From Brachionus rotundiformis (lineage: Eukaryota > Rotifera > Eurotatoria > Ploima > Brachionidae): a DNA stretch of 64,000 nt. The notes beneath the pieces are model-generated. The model was not told where the DNA came from, made no database searches, and worked only from the letters and a program-made list of their open reading frames with translations. The stretch covers positions 124,001 through 188,000 of the forward strand of contig JAESIW010000124.1 in assembly GCA_016802295.1 (NCBI GenBank), written 5' to 3'. A program made the translations under genes and the position numbers. Below, piece by piece: positions 22,623 through 32,385 of this stretch. How positions within the stretch are numbered: the first letter of the stretch is position 1; each line of letters begins with the position of its first letter.

Positions 22623-23101
22623 GTGGATCATTTGAATTTATTGCCTGTTGTCGAACTTCTTCTTTACACCTAAGAATTTGCATACGCTCTATATCTGTGT
22701 GTCGTTTTGTGAGAGTGTTAGTGTGGATGAAGTCCGTCAGAAGCAGCATGACCAGTACAATTTTTACGGAACTCACACTTCCAATAGATTTTTTTGGCAT
22801 TTGGTACTTGGGCTTTTGTCGGTTTATCAATAGTGTATGCGTAGCCACACGAAACAATTTTATGTGAACCTTTTTGAGTTTCAGTTAGAGTCCAAGTGAA
22901 TGAATCATTTTGTGTTTTTGTATGTATATTTATTTGTTCGAGTATTATATCGAATTGGTCTTTAGAGTTACTCGAAGTTGGTTGCCCAAATTTACTTTCA
23001 TTATCTTCTATTTGGTAAAAATCAAAGTCGAACGTTTCAATCATATCATAAACCTCAGGTTCTTTGTTAGGAATAATAAAGATCGACCTAAAATTTGGTG
23101 A
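22618..23101 (-). pseudogene. FLYWCH zinc-finger fragment of a MULE-type transposon
   Basis: On the minus strand, 23044-22718 encodes an acidic lead-in and then GYAYTIDKPTKAQ and KKIYWKCEFRKNCTGHA. This is the Y-x-Y ... W-x-C-x5-C core of a FLYWCH finger. After DGLHPH a stop interrupts, and the likely continuation is in another frame (HTDIERMQILRCKEEVRQQA, 22680-22640). FLYWCH fingers form the N-terminal DNA-binding part of some Mutator-like transposases. No DDE domain is present nearby. It runs against the hAT relic and lies inside the inverted-repeat complex. Confidence 0.65.
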
Positions 23102-23290
23102 AAATGGATTTGATTAATTAATCAACGTTTTTTTCATTTCTAAGTCGAGTAATCAAGTTACAATTATATAATTAAAGCGTAAAATTAAATAAAGATCTCA
23201 GTTTTTTTCTATTCTGAATTTTCTATGTTTTTTGGCTTATCTACGTTTTGATTGTTTCCCCTTTTTAAATTCAATATTAAATTACAAAAT
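23096..23290 (+). repeat. Direct repeat, first copy (pairs with 23697-23930)
   Basis: Shares TTGGTGAAAATGGA-TTGATTAATTAATCAACG, the AAAGCGTAAAATTAAATAAA stretch and the TCTATTCTGAATTTTCTATG stretch with the second copy about 600 bp downstream. The right arm of inverted repeat 2 lies between them. Confidence 0.78.
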
Positions 23291-23464
23291 CAAAAGAATT
23301 AAATCAGTCATTTTTTTAAGAATTATTTTGAAAAATTTGAATAAATAATATTTTTGAATAGATTTTTTACTTAACAAAATCTGTTTATTAATAATTTAAT
23401 ATATAAAAAGTCTAACTAATCGAATTTTGGTCTGAAAATTTGGCTGTAAAAAGGAAAATTTGAA

Positions 23465-23630
23465 AGAAAATTTTTTTTCTTCTCTCTCTATATGAGAAAG
23501 TATCTATTCAAGAGATGCATTGATTATTGATGAATTGATTTTTTAGCATAATTTTCTTATTGCTTTTAAAAAATACTAACTAGACTAGTTTTCGAACTTT
23601 TATACTTTGGTTTAAAGAAGTTGTAAGATC
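23465..23630 (-). repeat. Inverted repeat 2, right arm
   Basis: Reverse complement of 20935-21095; see that entry. Confidence 0.78.
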
Positions 23631-23696
23631 GAAAGCAAATTGGTTTAAAATGTTATTTGGTTTCCTAATAACCTTTCTAGACCTTAAGTTTTAATT

Positions 23697-23930
23697 TGGT
23701 GAAAATGGACTTGATTAATTAATCAACGGTTTTTTCATTTCTAAGCCCAGTAATCTAGTTACAATTATATTATGTAATTAAAGCGTAAAATTAAATAAAG
23801 ATCTAAGTATTTTTCTATTCTGAATTTTCTATGTTTTCTATGTTCTATGTTTTTAAAAATTCTATGTTTTTTTGGTTATCTATGTTTTGATTGTTTCATG
23901 TTTTTAAATTCAATATTAAATTAAAAAATC
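23697..23930 (+). repeat. Direct repeat, second copy
   Basis: Same order of blocks as 23096-23290, with a short local expansion of TCTATGTTT units near 23830-23870. It runs into block gamma-2. Confidence 0.75.
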
Positions 23931-24613
23931 AGAATTTACTCTGAATATCCAAAGCCGATTTTTTGGAAAAATATTGGTTATTTTATATGATTTAAGAAAT
24001 TTACCTTTTTAAAATGAATTAAATATGTAAAAAAAAAACAATTCACAAAATTATCACAACATTGTTTAATCTTAAAGTTTCTTTATTTCAAACTATCATG
24101 TTTATTTTTTAAATTAAAAATTAATTATATTGCTTATTATTTTACTAAATCAAAACAGCTAAAACAAAAAATCGAAGTAATTGAAGAATATTTTTTACTT
24201 ATTAAGTAAATTATACTCAAACATTTAATAGTTTGCTTACATTAATAATTAAAAAACTTTAAAAATGTAATTAAAAAGTCGAGACTGGTACCAAAAAGAA
24301 GGAAAATTTTGAAAAAATAAATTTGTTTTTGTGTATTTCTGGATTGTTATAACTTTGACATAAGGGTCATTTGCCCAAAGGATTTATTTTCAAGCTTTCG
24401 AAGTCAACTTCCTTTTAAATTAATGCAAGATCCCGAGGAAAAATTAAAAACTTTACGACTGAATTTTGTCTAATCTTATACAGGATGTTCAATTTACCTT
24501 TACTCTAAATTTATTATTAAGTTAGATTAAATTTTCAATAGCTTGCTAGCATGTATATCACTAATTTTTAAATTTTTTATCAACAGCAAAAACTTTTTTT
24601 GTGGTCTCTTTAT

Positions 24614-24658
24614 TATAAATAAAGTTATCTTTAAACAAAAATGGTTTAATTTTAGACA
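24614..24658 (+). promoter_or_regulatory. TATA-like box and TTTTAG-ACA start context of copy G
   Basis: TATAAATA lies at 24614-24621, and TTTAATTTTAG precedes ACA and the ATG at 24659. It is identical to the arrangement before copy B. Confidence 0.4.
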
Positions 24659-25858
24659 ATGGACCGGAAATTAACTTTTTTTTTTTTAATTTTCATAATG
24701 ACTACAGAGAGTTATCATTTTGAGAAGTTCGATGGTTATTTTAACATGTATAATTTTAATAATAATTACAGCAGAAATGCAAACAAAGTATTCGGGTGTT
24801 TATTAAAAACATTGAAAAATGAAAGTTTAAAGATAGTTGCGGTCAAAGATAATGATTGTCAAAAATTAACACACTGTGATCACATTCCAAATAGAAATGA
24901 GACTGATTTTATTTTACTTAAAAAATACAAACAAATTTTAAAGACCGATTCAAATTTTACAGGTAAAAAATTTTAAAAAATTTATGTTTTTGTTTTTTTC
25001 CAATTTATAAAAATAAAAGAAAAAATTTCACTGAGTGGACATATTTATGTACTATTAGTGCTAAAAAATGGCGATTTAGCAAGCGGATATGCTGATAACA
25101 AAATAATAATCTGGAACATAGATACAGGTTGCAAAATTATGACTCTTGATGGTAATTCTGGTACGATAACTTCATTAGCTGTTCTTCCAAATGGTGATTT
25201 AGCAAGTGGGTTTGTTACAAACAAAATTATAATTTGGAATACAAATAATGGTAGTGAAAAAAAGACACTGACTGGTCATTCAGGAGAAGTTAAATCTTTA
25301 GCAGTTCTTCAAAATGGCGATTTAGCCAGTGGATCTGATGATACCAGAATTAAAATTTGGAATGTTTATAATGGAACAGAAAAAATTACTCTTACTGGTC
25401 ATTCTGATTCAGTTATGTCTCTTGCTGTTCTTAAAAATGGTGACTTGGCTAGTGGTTCTAATGATACCACAATTAAAATTTGGAATTTAATTACTGGAAC
25501 AGAAAAAATGACACTGTCTGCCAATTCTGGTTGGGTAAGATCACTTGTAGTTCTGCGAAATGGCGATTTGGCAAGTGGATTAAATGATAACACCATAAGA
25601 ATTTGGAATATAAATAATAGCACTGAAAAAATGACTCTTAATGGTCATTCTGATTCAGTTTTTTCACTTGCAGTCCTTCGAAATGGTGATTTAGTAAGTG
25701 GGTCTAAAGACGGCACAATTAAAATTTGGAATTTAATTAGTGGAACAGAAAAATTGACTCTTGATGGTCATTCAGGACATGTTTGGTCTTTAGCAGTTCT
25801 TCAGAACGGCGATTTAGTTAGCAGTTTTCAGAATAAAACAGCTATAATTTGGAATTAA
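24659..25858 (+). CDS. Secreted seven-bladed WD40 protein (copy G, intact chimera)
   Basis: Exons 24659-24962 and 25020-25858 are joined across a 57-nt GT-AG intron; the product is 380 aa. The signal peptide and N-terminal domain differ from copy B at only a handful of residues. Exon 2, however, starts with a shortened first blade (GHIYVLLVLKNG) and then follows copy F through blades 2-4. Blade 5 resembles copy B blade 3 (SGWVRSLVVLRNGDL), and blades 6-7 again follow copy F and copy A. The gene is thus a mosaic with a B-type leader and a largely F-type propeller. Blade 1 is about three residues short at its start but keeps the D-N-K-I-I-I-W-N end. The role is unknown, as for the other family members. 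Confidence 0.87.
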
Positions 25859-26678
25859 AAATTAATTTCAACATTAATTAATCAAAAACATAAGATTTAA
25901 AATCATTATTGTGATATTATTTTTTGTTTTTGAATATAAACAAGCAATAGCGTAAAATTTTTTTACATATTTTTATTCCGTAATTCCTAGAAAAAACCAT
26001 CAAGAATTAGTATTTTAATTTAAAATTTTTTTTTAAGATTTTGATTTTTTTTGGTAAAAATAGTCATGCCCAATTTAAATGATTTCTGCTAAAATCTAAT
26101 TGATTTTTTAATTTAAATTTAAAAAATCTTTATTTCTTTCTCATTTCTTCGATAACTAATTTACAATAAAATCTTGATTTTAATTTGATTATTCACTTTT
26201 TTGAATGAAAAATTTCCACTTATAAAATATCCCTTCATGTCCGACTTTTTTGCGATGATTCAAATCATTAAATTAACATGAGTTTTGGCAGTATAGTATA
26301 TTTAGAGTTGCCAAAGATTACATGCGCAAATTTGGTTATTAGTGGATGTGAATCAAAACTTTAGTGATATCTTAAACCTTTGTCTCAAAATTCGTAATCT
26401 ACGCCTCCGAATTCCCCAAAAATAAACAAAGCACAAATTTCTAGCACCAATGGTTCCTAAAATGGCAAATCCTTTAAAAAGTTTTTGTTCTTTAAAACTC
26501 AAAATCTCTAAGATAAAAATTAAATATACTAAAAAAGTATATATATTCTGAAAGAGCATTGAATTCTCTAAATGCTAATTTATTTTTTTATTTAAGTTTG
26601 AGTTTAAGTCCCATAGACAAATTAAAGTATATGTAAATTTAAAATAAATAAAAAGAAAAAAAGAAAAAAAAACACAAT
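25859..26678. other. 3' flank of copy G
   Basis: Duplicated 3' flank, then unique AT-rich DNA and the 110-bp piece shared with 6725-6830. No gene supported; the minus-strand frame at 26353-26559 overlaps shared repeat DNA. Confidence 0.5.
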
Positions 26679-27178
26679 TACCGTAAACTCGGGTATATAA
26701 ACGCAGCGGCTAATCCACAAACAACTTAAAAACGCCATGCGTTTATTCCGTAGAGGACCATGTTTAAAAAAATTAAAAAAAATTGAATTTAATTTTTAGC
26801 GTTAAAGGTTGGATTACGGTTTAGTTGCGTGGTAAAGCCCAAACTTTGCACTTTAACAGCAGGTAATCTTCACATATAAACGCGAAAAATCAAAAATTAA
26901 ATTAAATTAAATTGCGTTTATTAGTAAAACTTTATGTAATTCTTTTTGGCTTTAGCGCATGCTGTTAAATTGCGCGTTTATATGTGAAGATTACCTGCTG
27001 TTAAAGTGCAAAGTTTGGGCTTTACCACGCAACTAAACCGTAATCCAACCTTTAACGCTAAAAATTAAATTCAATTTTTTTTAATTTTTTTAAACATGGT
27101 CCTCTACGGAATAAACGCATGGCGTTTTTAAGTTGTTTGTGGATTAGCCGCTGCGTTTATATACCCGAGTTTACGGTA
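26679..27178. mobile_element. 500-bp near-perfect palindromic MITE/foldback element
   Basis: The left arm, about 207 bp from TACCGTAAACTCGGG, is repeated in reverse complement at the right end, which closes with CCCGAGTTTACGGTA. A loop of about 85 bp separates the arms. By eye the arms match at essentially every base. TA is present at both ends, as expected for Tc1/mariner-type target duplication, and there is no open frame. Its ends begin with TACCGTAA, as do those of the smaller element at 41089-41482, so the two may be moved by the same transposase. Confidence 0.85.
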
Positions 27179-30100
27179 TTTATAAAAATCTATTTTTAAA
27201 AGATCATTTAATAAATCATAAAATTTCAAAGCAAGCTAAGTTTAATTCCATATTTAATTTGATTTTCGCCACAATAAATATAATTGAATCAACTAGACCA
27301 TGATTTTTTTTGATAAATAAATTATCAATAATTTGCAAAAAACAAACTATAGTCTATTACATCAATATGAGCTTTTTTTCAACATTATTTTGTTGATTGT
27401 AAAAGGAGGTTTTTTTTCTGATCAAACTTTTTGTAATTTTAGCTATTTATTAAATTGCTTTAAAAAGAATACCTTGTGTCTCATGTAAAGTTGTTCAATC
27501 TTCTCTAAATGCAAGGTTTCAAGCATAGGTCTTATTCTTGAAAATCTTATTCTAAATTCCTAGTGCTCTTTTAATTAATAAATTTTGTCTTATGTCTAGT
27601 TCAATTAGTTTATGTTCACTAATAAATAGCAAATCTAAATGATATCGAATAATTGACTGGGAATACTGCTTATAAAGAAAAGTAACTAAATTCGGACCTG
27701 CCGATTTTGATTTACAACCAAGTCCGTACAAGCAGTAAAAACTCCTCTCAACTTTTTTCCAATTTTATTCAATAAAATTACAGATAAAATAAAATTAAAA
27801 TTTAAATCTAGACAATATTCTGAACAAATCTTAAGTTCTACTGTTTTACTTTATTGTTTTATTTATCTTAAAATATCAAATATCTTCAAATCATATGATT
27901 TTTAGCAAATTAGATTAAGCTAAAGAATTTGATATCTTCAAATATTATGTCCTGTTTTTTTCGATTTTTCTGAGAAATATTCTTTAAGGACTTGACCGTA
28001 TGTCGCACCGCTATTGTAACCTATTAACATTGCCAAAAACGTCTAATTCATTTTTTTGAAAGCTCAGACATACTGTTAAGTTCTAAAATTCAGGAAAATT
28101 TACATTAGTTGAGAGCCTAGAAATATACAATTCTTTAGTTTAATATAAAAATTCAAATAAAAGAATTCAAATCTGAGTTAAAAGTATGTTATTATATGAA
28201 TGAATTAAAGAACAAACAATTCTTGACTAAACTTTATTAAAGCACTTTACGCGCCCTAAATATTTTCCCAAAAGCTCCCAGAAATAAATGGTGTAAGTTT
28301 AATAAAATATCGGAATTTAATCAGGGAAAATTCAAATATTCTAATTACAAATAAAAACTAATAAGTATTTATGTTGTCATTAATTGCTGACAAAGCTTTT
28401 TAAAGCATAAAAATTAAATTTTACAAACAGCATATTTGAATAATAAAGTCTCTATTTTTATCTTAAATTAATTCAAAAAGATTTTTTAAATTAAAATAAA
28501 AAGTTATTTTTCTTTCATAATTAAAGCAACTATCACAAATATCTTATCAAAATAAATTTTCATTATTTTTAAGCAAAATATTTTAGCCACTAACTTAGCA
28601 TTAATCTGTCTGAAATTTCCACCAACAAATTGGACTTACCAAACAACCAGCAAAAAAGCCAAACTAAATCTTATTTGAGAGGTTTTGTAAAAGAATGATA
28701 TAATACTTAATTATTGATAAGCAATTAGTCTTAATTAATTTAATTAAACAGCATTTTTTTTAAATATCCTATTTTAAACGTGTAAATCAATTAGATTCAA
28801 AAATTTGATTTGGAAAATGAGTCCGGATATTAATTTTTCAAATGGAATAGCTTTTTTGTCAAAAAAAACTTTTATTTCTTATTTTTGGCGTCACTATTAA
28901 CTTATAGAAAAAGAAATAATAATTAAGATAAAAATAAAAAATTAATACGAAAAACACTTCTCTTTTTCGACTTCTTGGCTGATAAGCTTAACTAATTTTA
29001 TAAATTCATTTAATTAAATTCTCTTATGCTTCTTAGCAGATCTCTAATTTCTAGGTTTTACATCACAAAAAAATTCTCTAAAAACAATTATTGTAAATTT
29101 TAAAGTAATTATTTAAAAATATTATCGAAAGATGATACAAATTCAAAAAATTCTACAAAATTGAAAAAAACCACTAACATTTAAAATTTATATTGGCTTA
29201 GCACAAAATAAATACGTCGAATTAAGTTTGTTTATATACTTCACCTGCTCAATATGTTTAAGCTTGCGAAAACTGAAAATAGAAAAAAAATTTATTAGAT
29301 CGATAAGTGGAAGAAAATCTTAATCAAACAAATATCAATTCACTTGGAGTTACTTCCGATATCAATTTAGATTTTAATCGAATGAAAATAAAAATTATCC
29401 CTAAATTTTCAAAAAACATTACGATTTCGAATCTGTGCACTCATTCCTGAATAATAGCACATTTACGAATGTATGCAACTAGATTCGTGTACAATAGTCA
29501 CTTACTTTTTGTCAGATAACATAAATATATTAAATAGTGTTTTTTTCTCAATTTGATTTAAATAAATTTTCAAAAAAATTATACATTTTTCCAAGCTCTC
29601 TTTAAAATTTGAAAAATTATCAATAATTAAAAAAAATAAAATTTTTGTATGCTTCATTTTTTTTGTCAATGTCTTTTATATTACGTTTTAGCAATAAAAT
29701 GGGTAAAGATCATTTAAGGCTTCATTTATCTTGTTTAAATTAAAAAATTGAGAAATTTAATTTGCTTAGATTTTACTGTAGCCAGGTTTTTATTCAAATA
29801 TTTGTGACTCATTTGAAATCATTTTCTAATTTAATTTTTAATGTTGATTTCAAATTTCTAAATTAATTTAATGATGAAAGTTTTTTTTCGAAATTCGACT
29901 TTTTTGGGTACAAATTGGCACGATTTCCGGAAGAGAGTGGACGATTGTATACAAATTTTGCAGGCTGCGTTCTCATCACTCAAAGATTATGTGTACAGCT
30001 TTTGTTAAAATCTAGGCGGTAAAATCTTTGCATTAACCCTAAGCCCTTTATGCTCTTCACTCGATATCAATAATTAATAAATACGATAATAACAAGCAAA

Positions 30101-30515
30101 CAAGCAATTATAATCAGGCAAATCAATTAAAAGGCAAAATACGGCTGATAAAGTTATATATATCAATTGAGAATAATCACATGACTTGTAATACTGTCAA
30201 GAAGACAAACGAGGTTTTTATTGTCGTAAATTATGACAAGCAAAGCTGTTAATCCATTCCAATTTCATTGAAATTCATCATTCATAAACAAAACTGGTTC
30301 CATATTAATATCATATTAGTATATAAACGCAAAATGTCTCAGCACTGAACAAATGCAAAATTCAATTGTTTTGTCTCAATCGAAACCAGTGAGAATGAAT
30401 AAAGCAGTATCGGCTTCGACTCGTAATTACTGCGAAATTAACCAGAAAAAAAAAGGGGTCTAGTCGAACTGGAAAAAAAAAGGCCAAACATTCTTTATCA
30501 AAATCAAATATGATC
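27179..30515. other. Long non-coding stretch with an orphan WD40-gene upstream block
   Basis: No gene recognised. 27960-29020 is homologous to the upstream regions of WD40 copies E and F, but no WD40 exon follows. The similarity stops near 29025. The less AT-rich patch at 29930-30060 and the stretch at 30355-30440 have no long frame; the latter could belong to the 5' side of the helicase relic. Confidence 0.5.
27960..28910 (-). repeat. Orphan upstream block, inverted copy of 14480-15500
   Basis: Landmarks in reverse order compared with 15500-14480 include GGACTTGACCGTATGTCGCACC near 27990 and CCAAACTAAATCTTATTTGAG near 28659. Confidence 0.8.
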
Positions 30516-30809
30516 AATATGATCCGGGAAAATAAAACAACAAAGATGTGTTTTGTGGCCTTGTTTGTACCAAACCAAAGTACAAATTTGTGTATTTAAC
30601 ACCTGAACAATTTGTCTCAGCACTATTTAAACGTAAAATCGAAATAATGTTTCAAAATAACACATTGGACAGAATTGTGTTCGATTAGGCACATTGTATA
30701 TACAAATAGGGTTACGACTTCAGAAGAAAATACCTTAGCATTGCTGAAACCATAAAAAGCTGTTGCAAGAATGTTAAGATATTGTTCGTAACTGCAACAG
30801 CAACACCAG
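30516..30809 (+). repeat. 294-bp direct repeat, first copy, in front of the helicase relic
   Basis: Base-for-base identical, as far as I can see, to 31550-31843 (offset 1034). It encodes the DExH-box part of the helicase with the same inactivating stops. It lies upstream of the N-terminal ATG, so it is out of order relative to the protein. Confidence 0.9.
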
Positions 30810-30833
30810 TATGCCAGCAAGATGAGCAAAAGG

Positions 30834-32385
30834 ACCATATCGGCAAGCCCTGAAACCGTTGAAAAAAAGCAAAAGATAGATGAATTATTTCTTAAACGAT
30901 TTGGAGACATCTCTAACCGAGAGTTTGGACCCAACTCAAGAAACTGGCCAAGAGTTGGTGGATGTTACAACTAGTCTACTAGACACGGTTGCTGGTTAAC
31001 AACAAACCCATTAGAAAATTGTTGATTCAAGGCCATGTACTTCCCAAAAAGCAAAAGTATTGGGCTTTAGTTTGTGGTGCTCTTTGTGCAATAAGAAGTG
31101 CCCACAGTCAAAAATGACAAAAATTGACTATGGCCACTTTATTTGCTCGAACCACGAAATATCGGCAAGTTTTGAATGTCCCGGATGTCAAGTCACCGAA
31201 CGTCGTGATAAAGTCGGTGTAATTAACAACATTCATACGAAATGGTTATTTAATGATGTGGTTGAGTCTACTGCTGAATTTGAAGAAAATCATGATTATG
31301 ATGAAATCCTCAATTCAGCTCTAAAATAACTTGGCTTTGACAATTACATGGGTTGTCAAAGACATGCAATTATTGTATGACTAGAAGGGCATAATGTTTT
31401 TGTTCTGATATCCAGTGGTGGGGGTAAATGTCTAATTTTGAATGCGGTCTCAATGATGTTAACTGGTCCTTCATTAGTTATTTGTCCTTTGCATTCAATT
31501 AAAGAGAACCAGTTAAGACATCTTGAACAATTCCAAATACTCGCAGCCAAATATGATCCGGGAAAATAAAACAACAAAGATGTGTTTTGTGGCCTTGTTT
31601 GTACCAAACCAAAGTACAAATTTGTGTATTTAACACCTGAACAATTTGTCTCAGCACTATTTAAACGTAAAATCGAAATAATGTTTCAAAATAACACATT
31701 GGACAGAATTGTGTTCGATTAGGCACATTGTATATACAAATAGGGTTACGACTTCAGAAGAAAATACCTTAGCATTGCTGAAACCATAAAAAGCTGTTGC
31801 AAGAATGTTAAGATATTGTTCGTAACTGCAACAGCAACACCAGATTGCAGAATGGGCATATTGGACATTTTGCAAAATTATCCAACTGATGTCAAGTATT
31901 TCCTAACAACATTTGATAGACCCAATTTTAATGTTCGCTGTCAGTCAAGTCATCAACATAGCCGAATTTTACTACAAAATCTTTGAAAAAATAAACTGAA
32001 ATCTTTGTAAAATATTTACTGTATTGCTACAATTTCATCGTCAATGTACCAAATTTACGCTTTGTAATCCATCGCTGAATTCCTAAATCACTGGATGGGT
32101 GCTACAAAGAATGCGGCAAATCTGGTAGAGATGGCAATGTTGGTGATTGACGTTTGTTCTGTTTCGCTAATGATTTCAAAATGTGGAAACAAAGTGTCAT
32201 TTGAAGGACAGAATACACGGATCCTGCTGAAAACTGCGCAAAATCCATTGAAATCGGCGTCAGAAGTTTACAGGCAATGGACGATTATGTCAAAATAATG
32301 AATTATTTTGGCCAAAAAGTTAGCGTTAGTACCGGATCACAGACCAAATGTGACAACTATACAAGGAGAAAAAATAAAATGTACC
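30834..32385 (+). pseudogene. RecQ-type DNA helicase pseudogene
   Basis: From the ATG at 30834 (MSKRTISASPETVEKKQKID), changing frames give the parts of a RecQ helicase in order. A Cys-rich region comes first (CSLCNKKCPQSK and CPGCQ, 31075-31200). Next are motif 0/I with G-G-G-K in VLISSGGGKCL (about 31402-31434), motif Ia (SLVICPLHSIKENQ) and the DExH box as D-stop-A-H-C-I (about 31720). T-A-T-A-T-P follows (about 31832), then DRPNFNV (about 31916-31936), G-R-D-G-N-V-G-D (about 32124) and a zinc-domain block M-N-Y-F-G-Q-K (about 32298). RecQ enzymes unwind DNA 3'-5'. Stops replace the DEAH Glu and the following Trp codon, and there are several frameshifts, so this copy is dead. The Cys-rich N-terminal part is not standard. 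Confidence 0.78.
31550..31843 (+). repeat. 294-bp direct repeat, second copy, in place within the helicase relic
   Basis: Identical to 30516-30809. Here the sequence is in its expected position, between the motif Ia and D-R-P-N-F-N-V regions. Confidence 0.9.

Larger units (their letters stand above)
23905..26165 (+). repeat. Duplicated block gamma-2 (direct copy of 3238-5300)
   Basis: Upstream DNA, exon 1 and intron of WD40 copy G are nearly identical to copy B. The similarity within exon 2 is mosaic. The 3' flank again matches to about 26165. The shared piece at 26455-26565 (pairs with 6725-6830) extends it. Confidence 0.8.

Noticed and set aside
31356..31875. Minus-strand frames over the helicase relic (30623-30934, 31356-31619, 31657-31875)
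   Set aside because: They are antisense to RecQ motifs, and two are identical only because of the 294-bp duplication.
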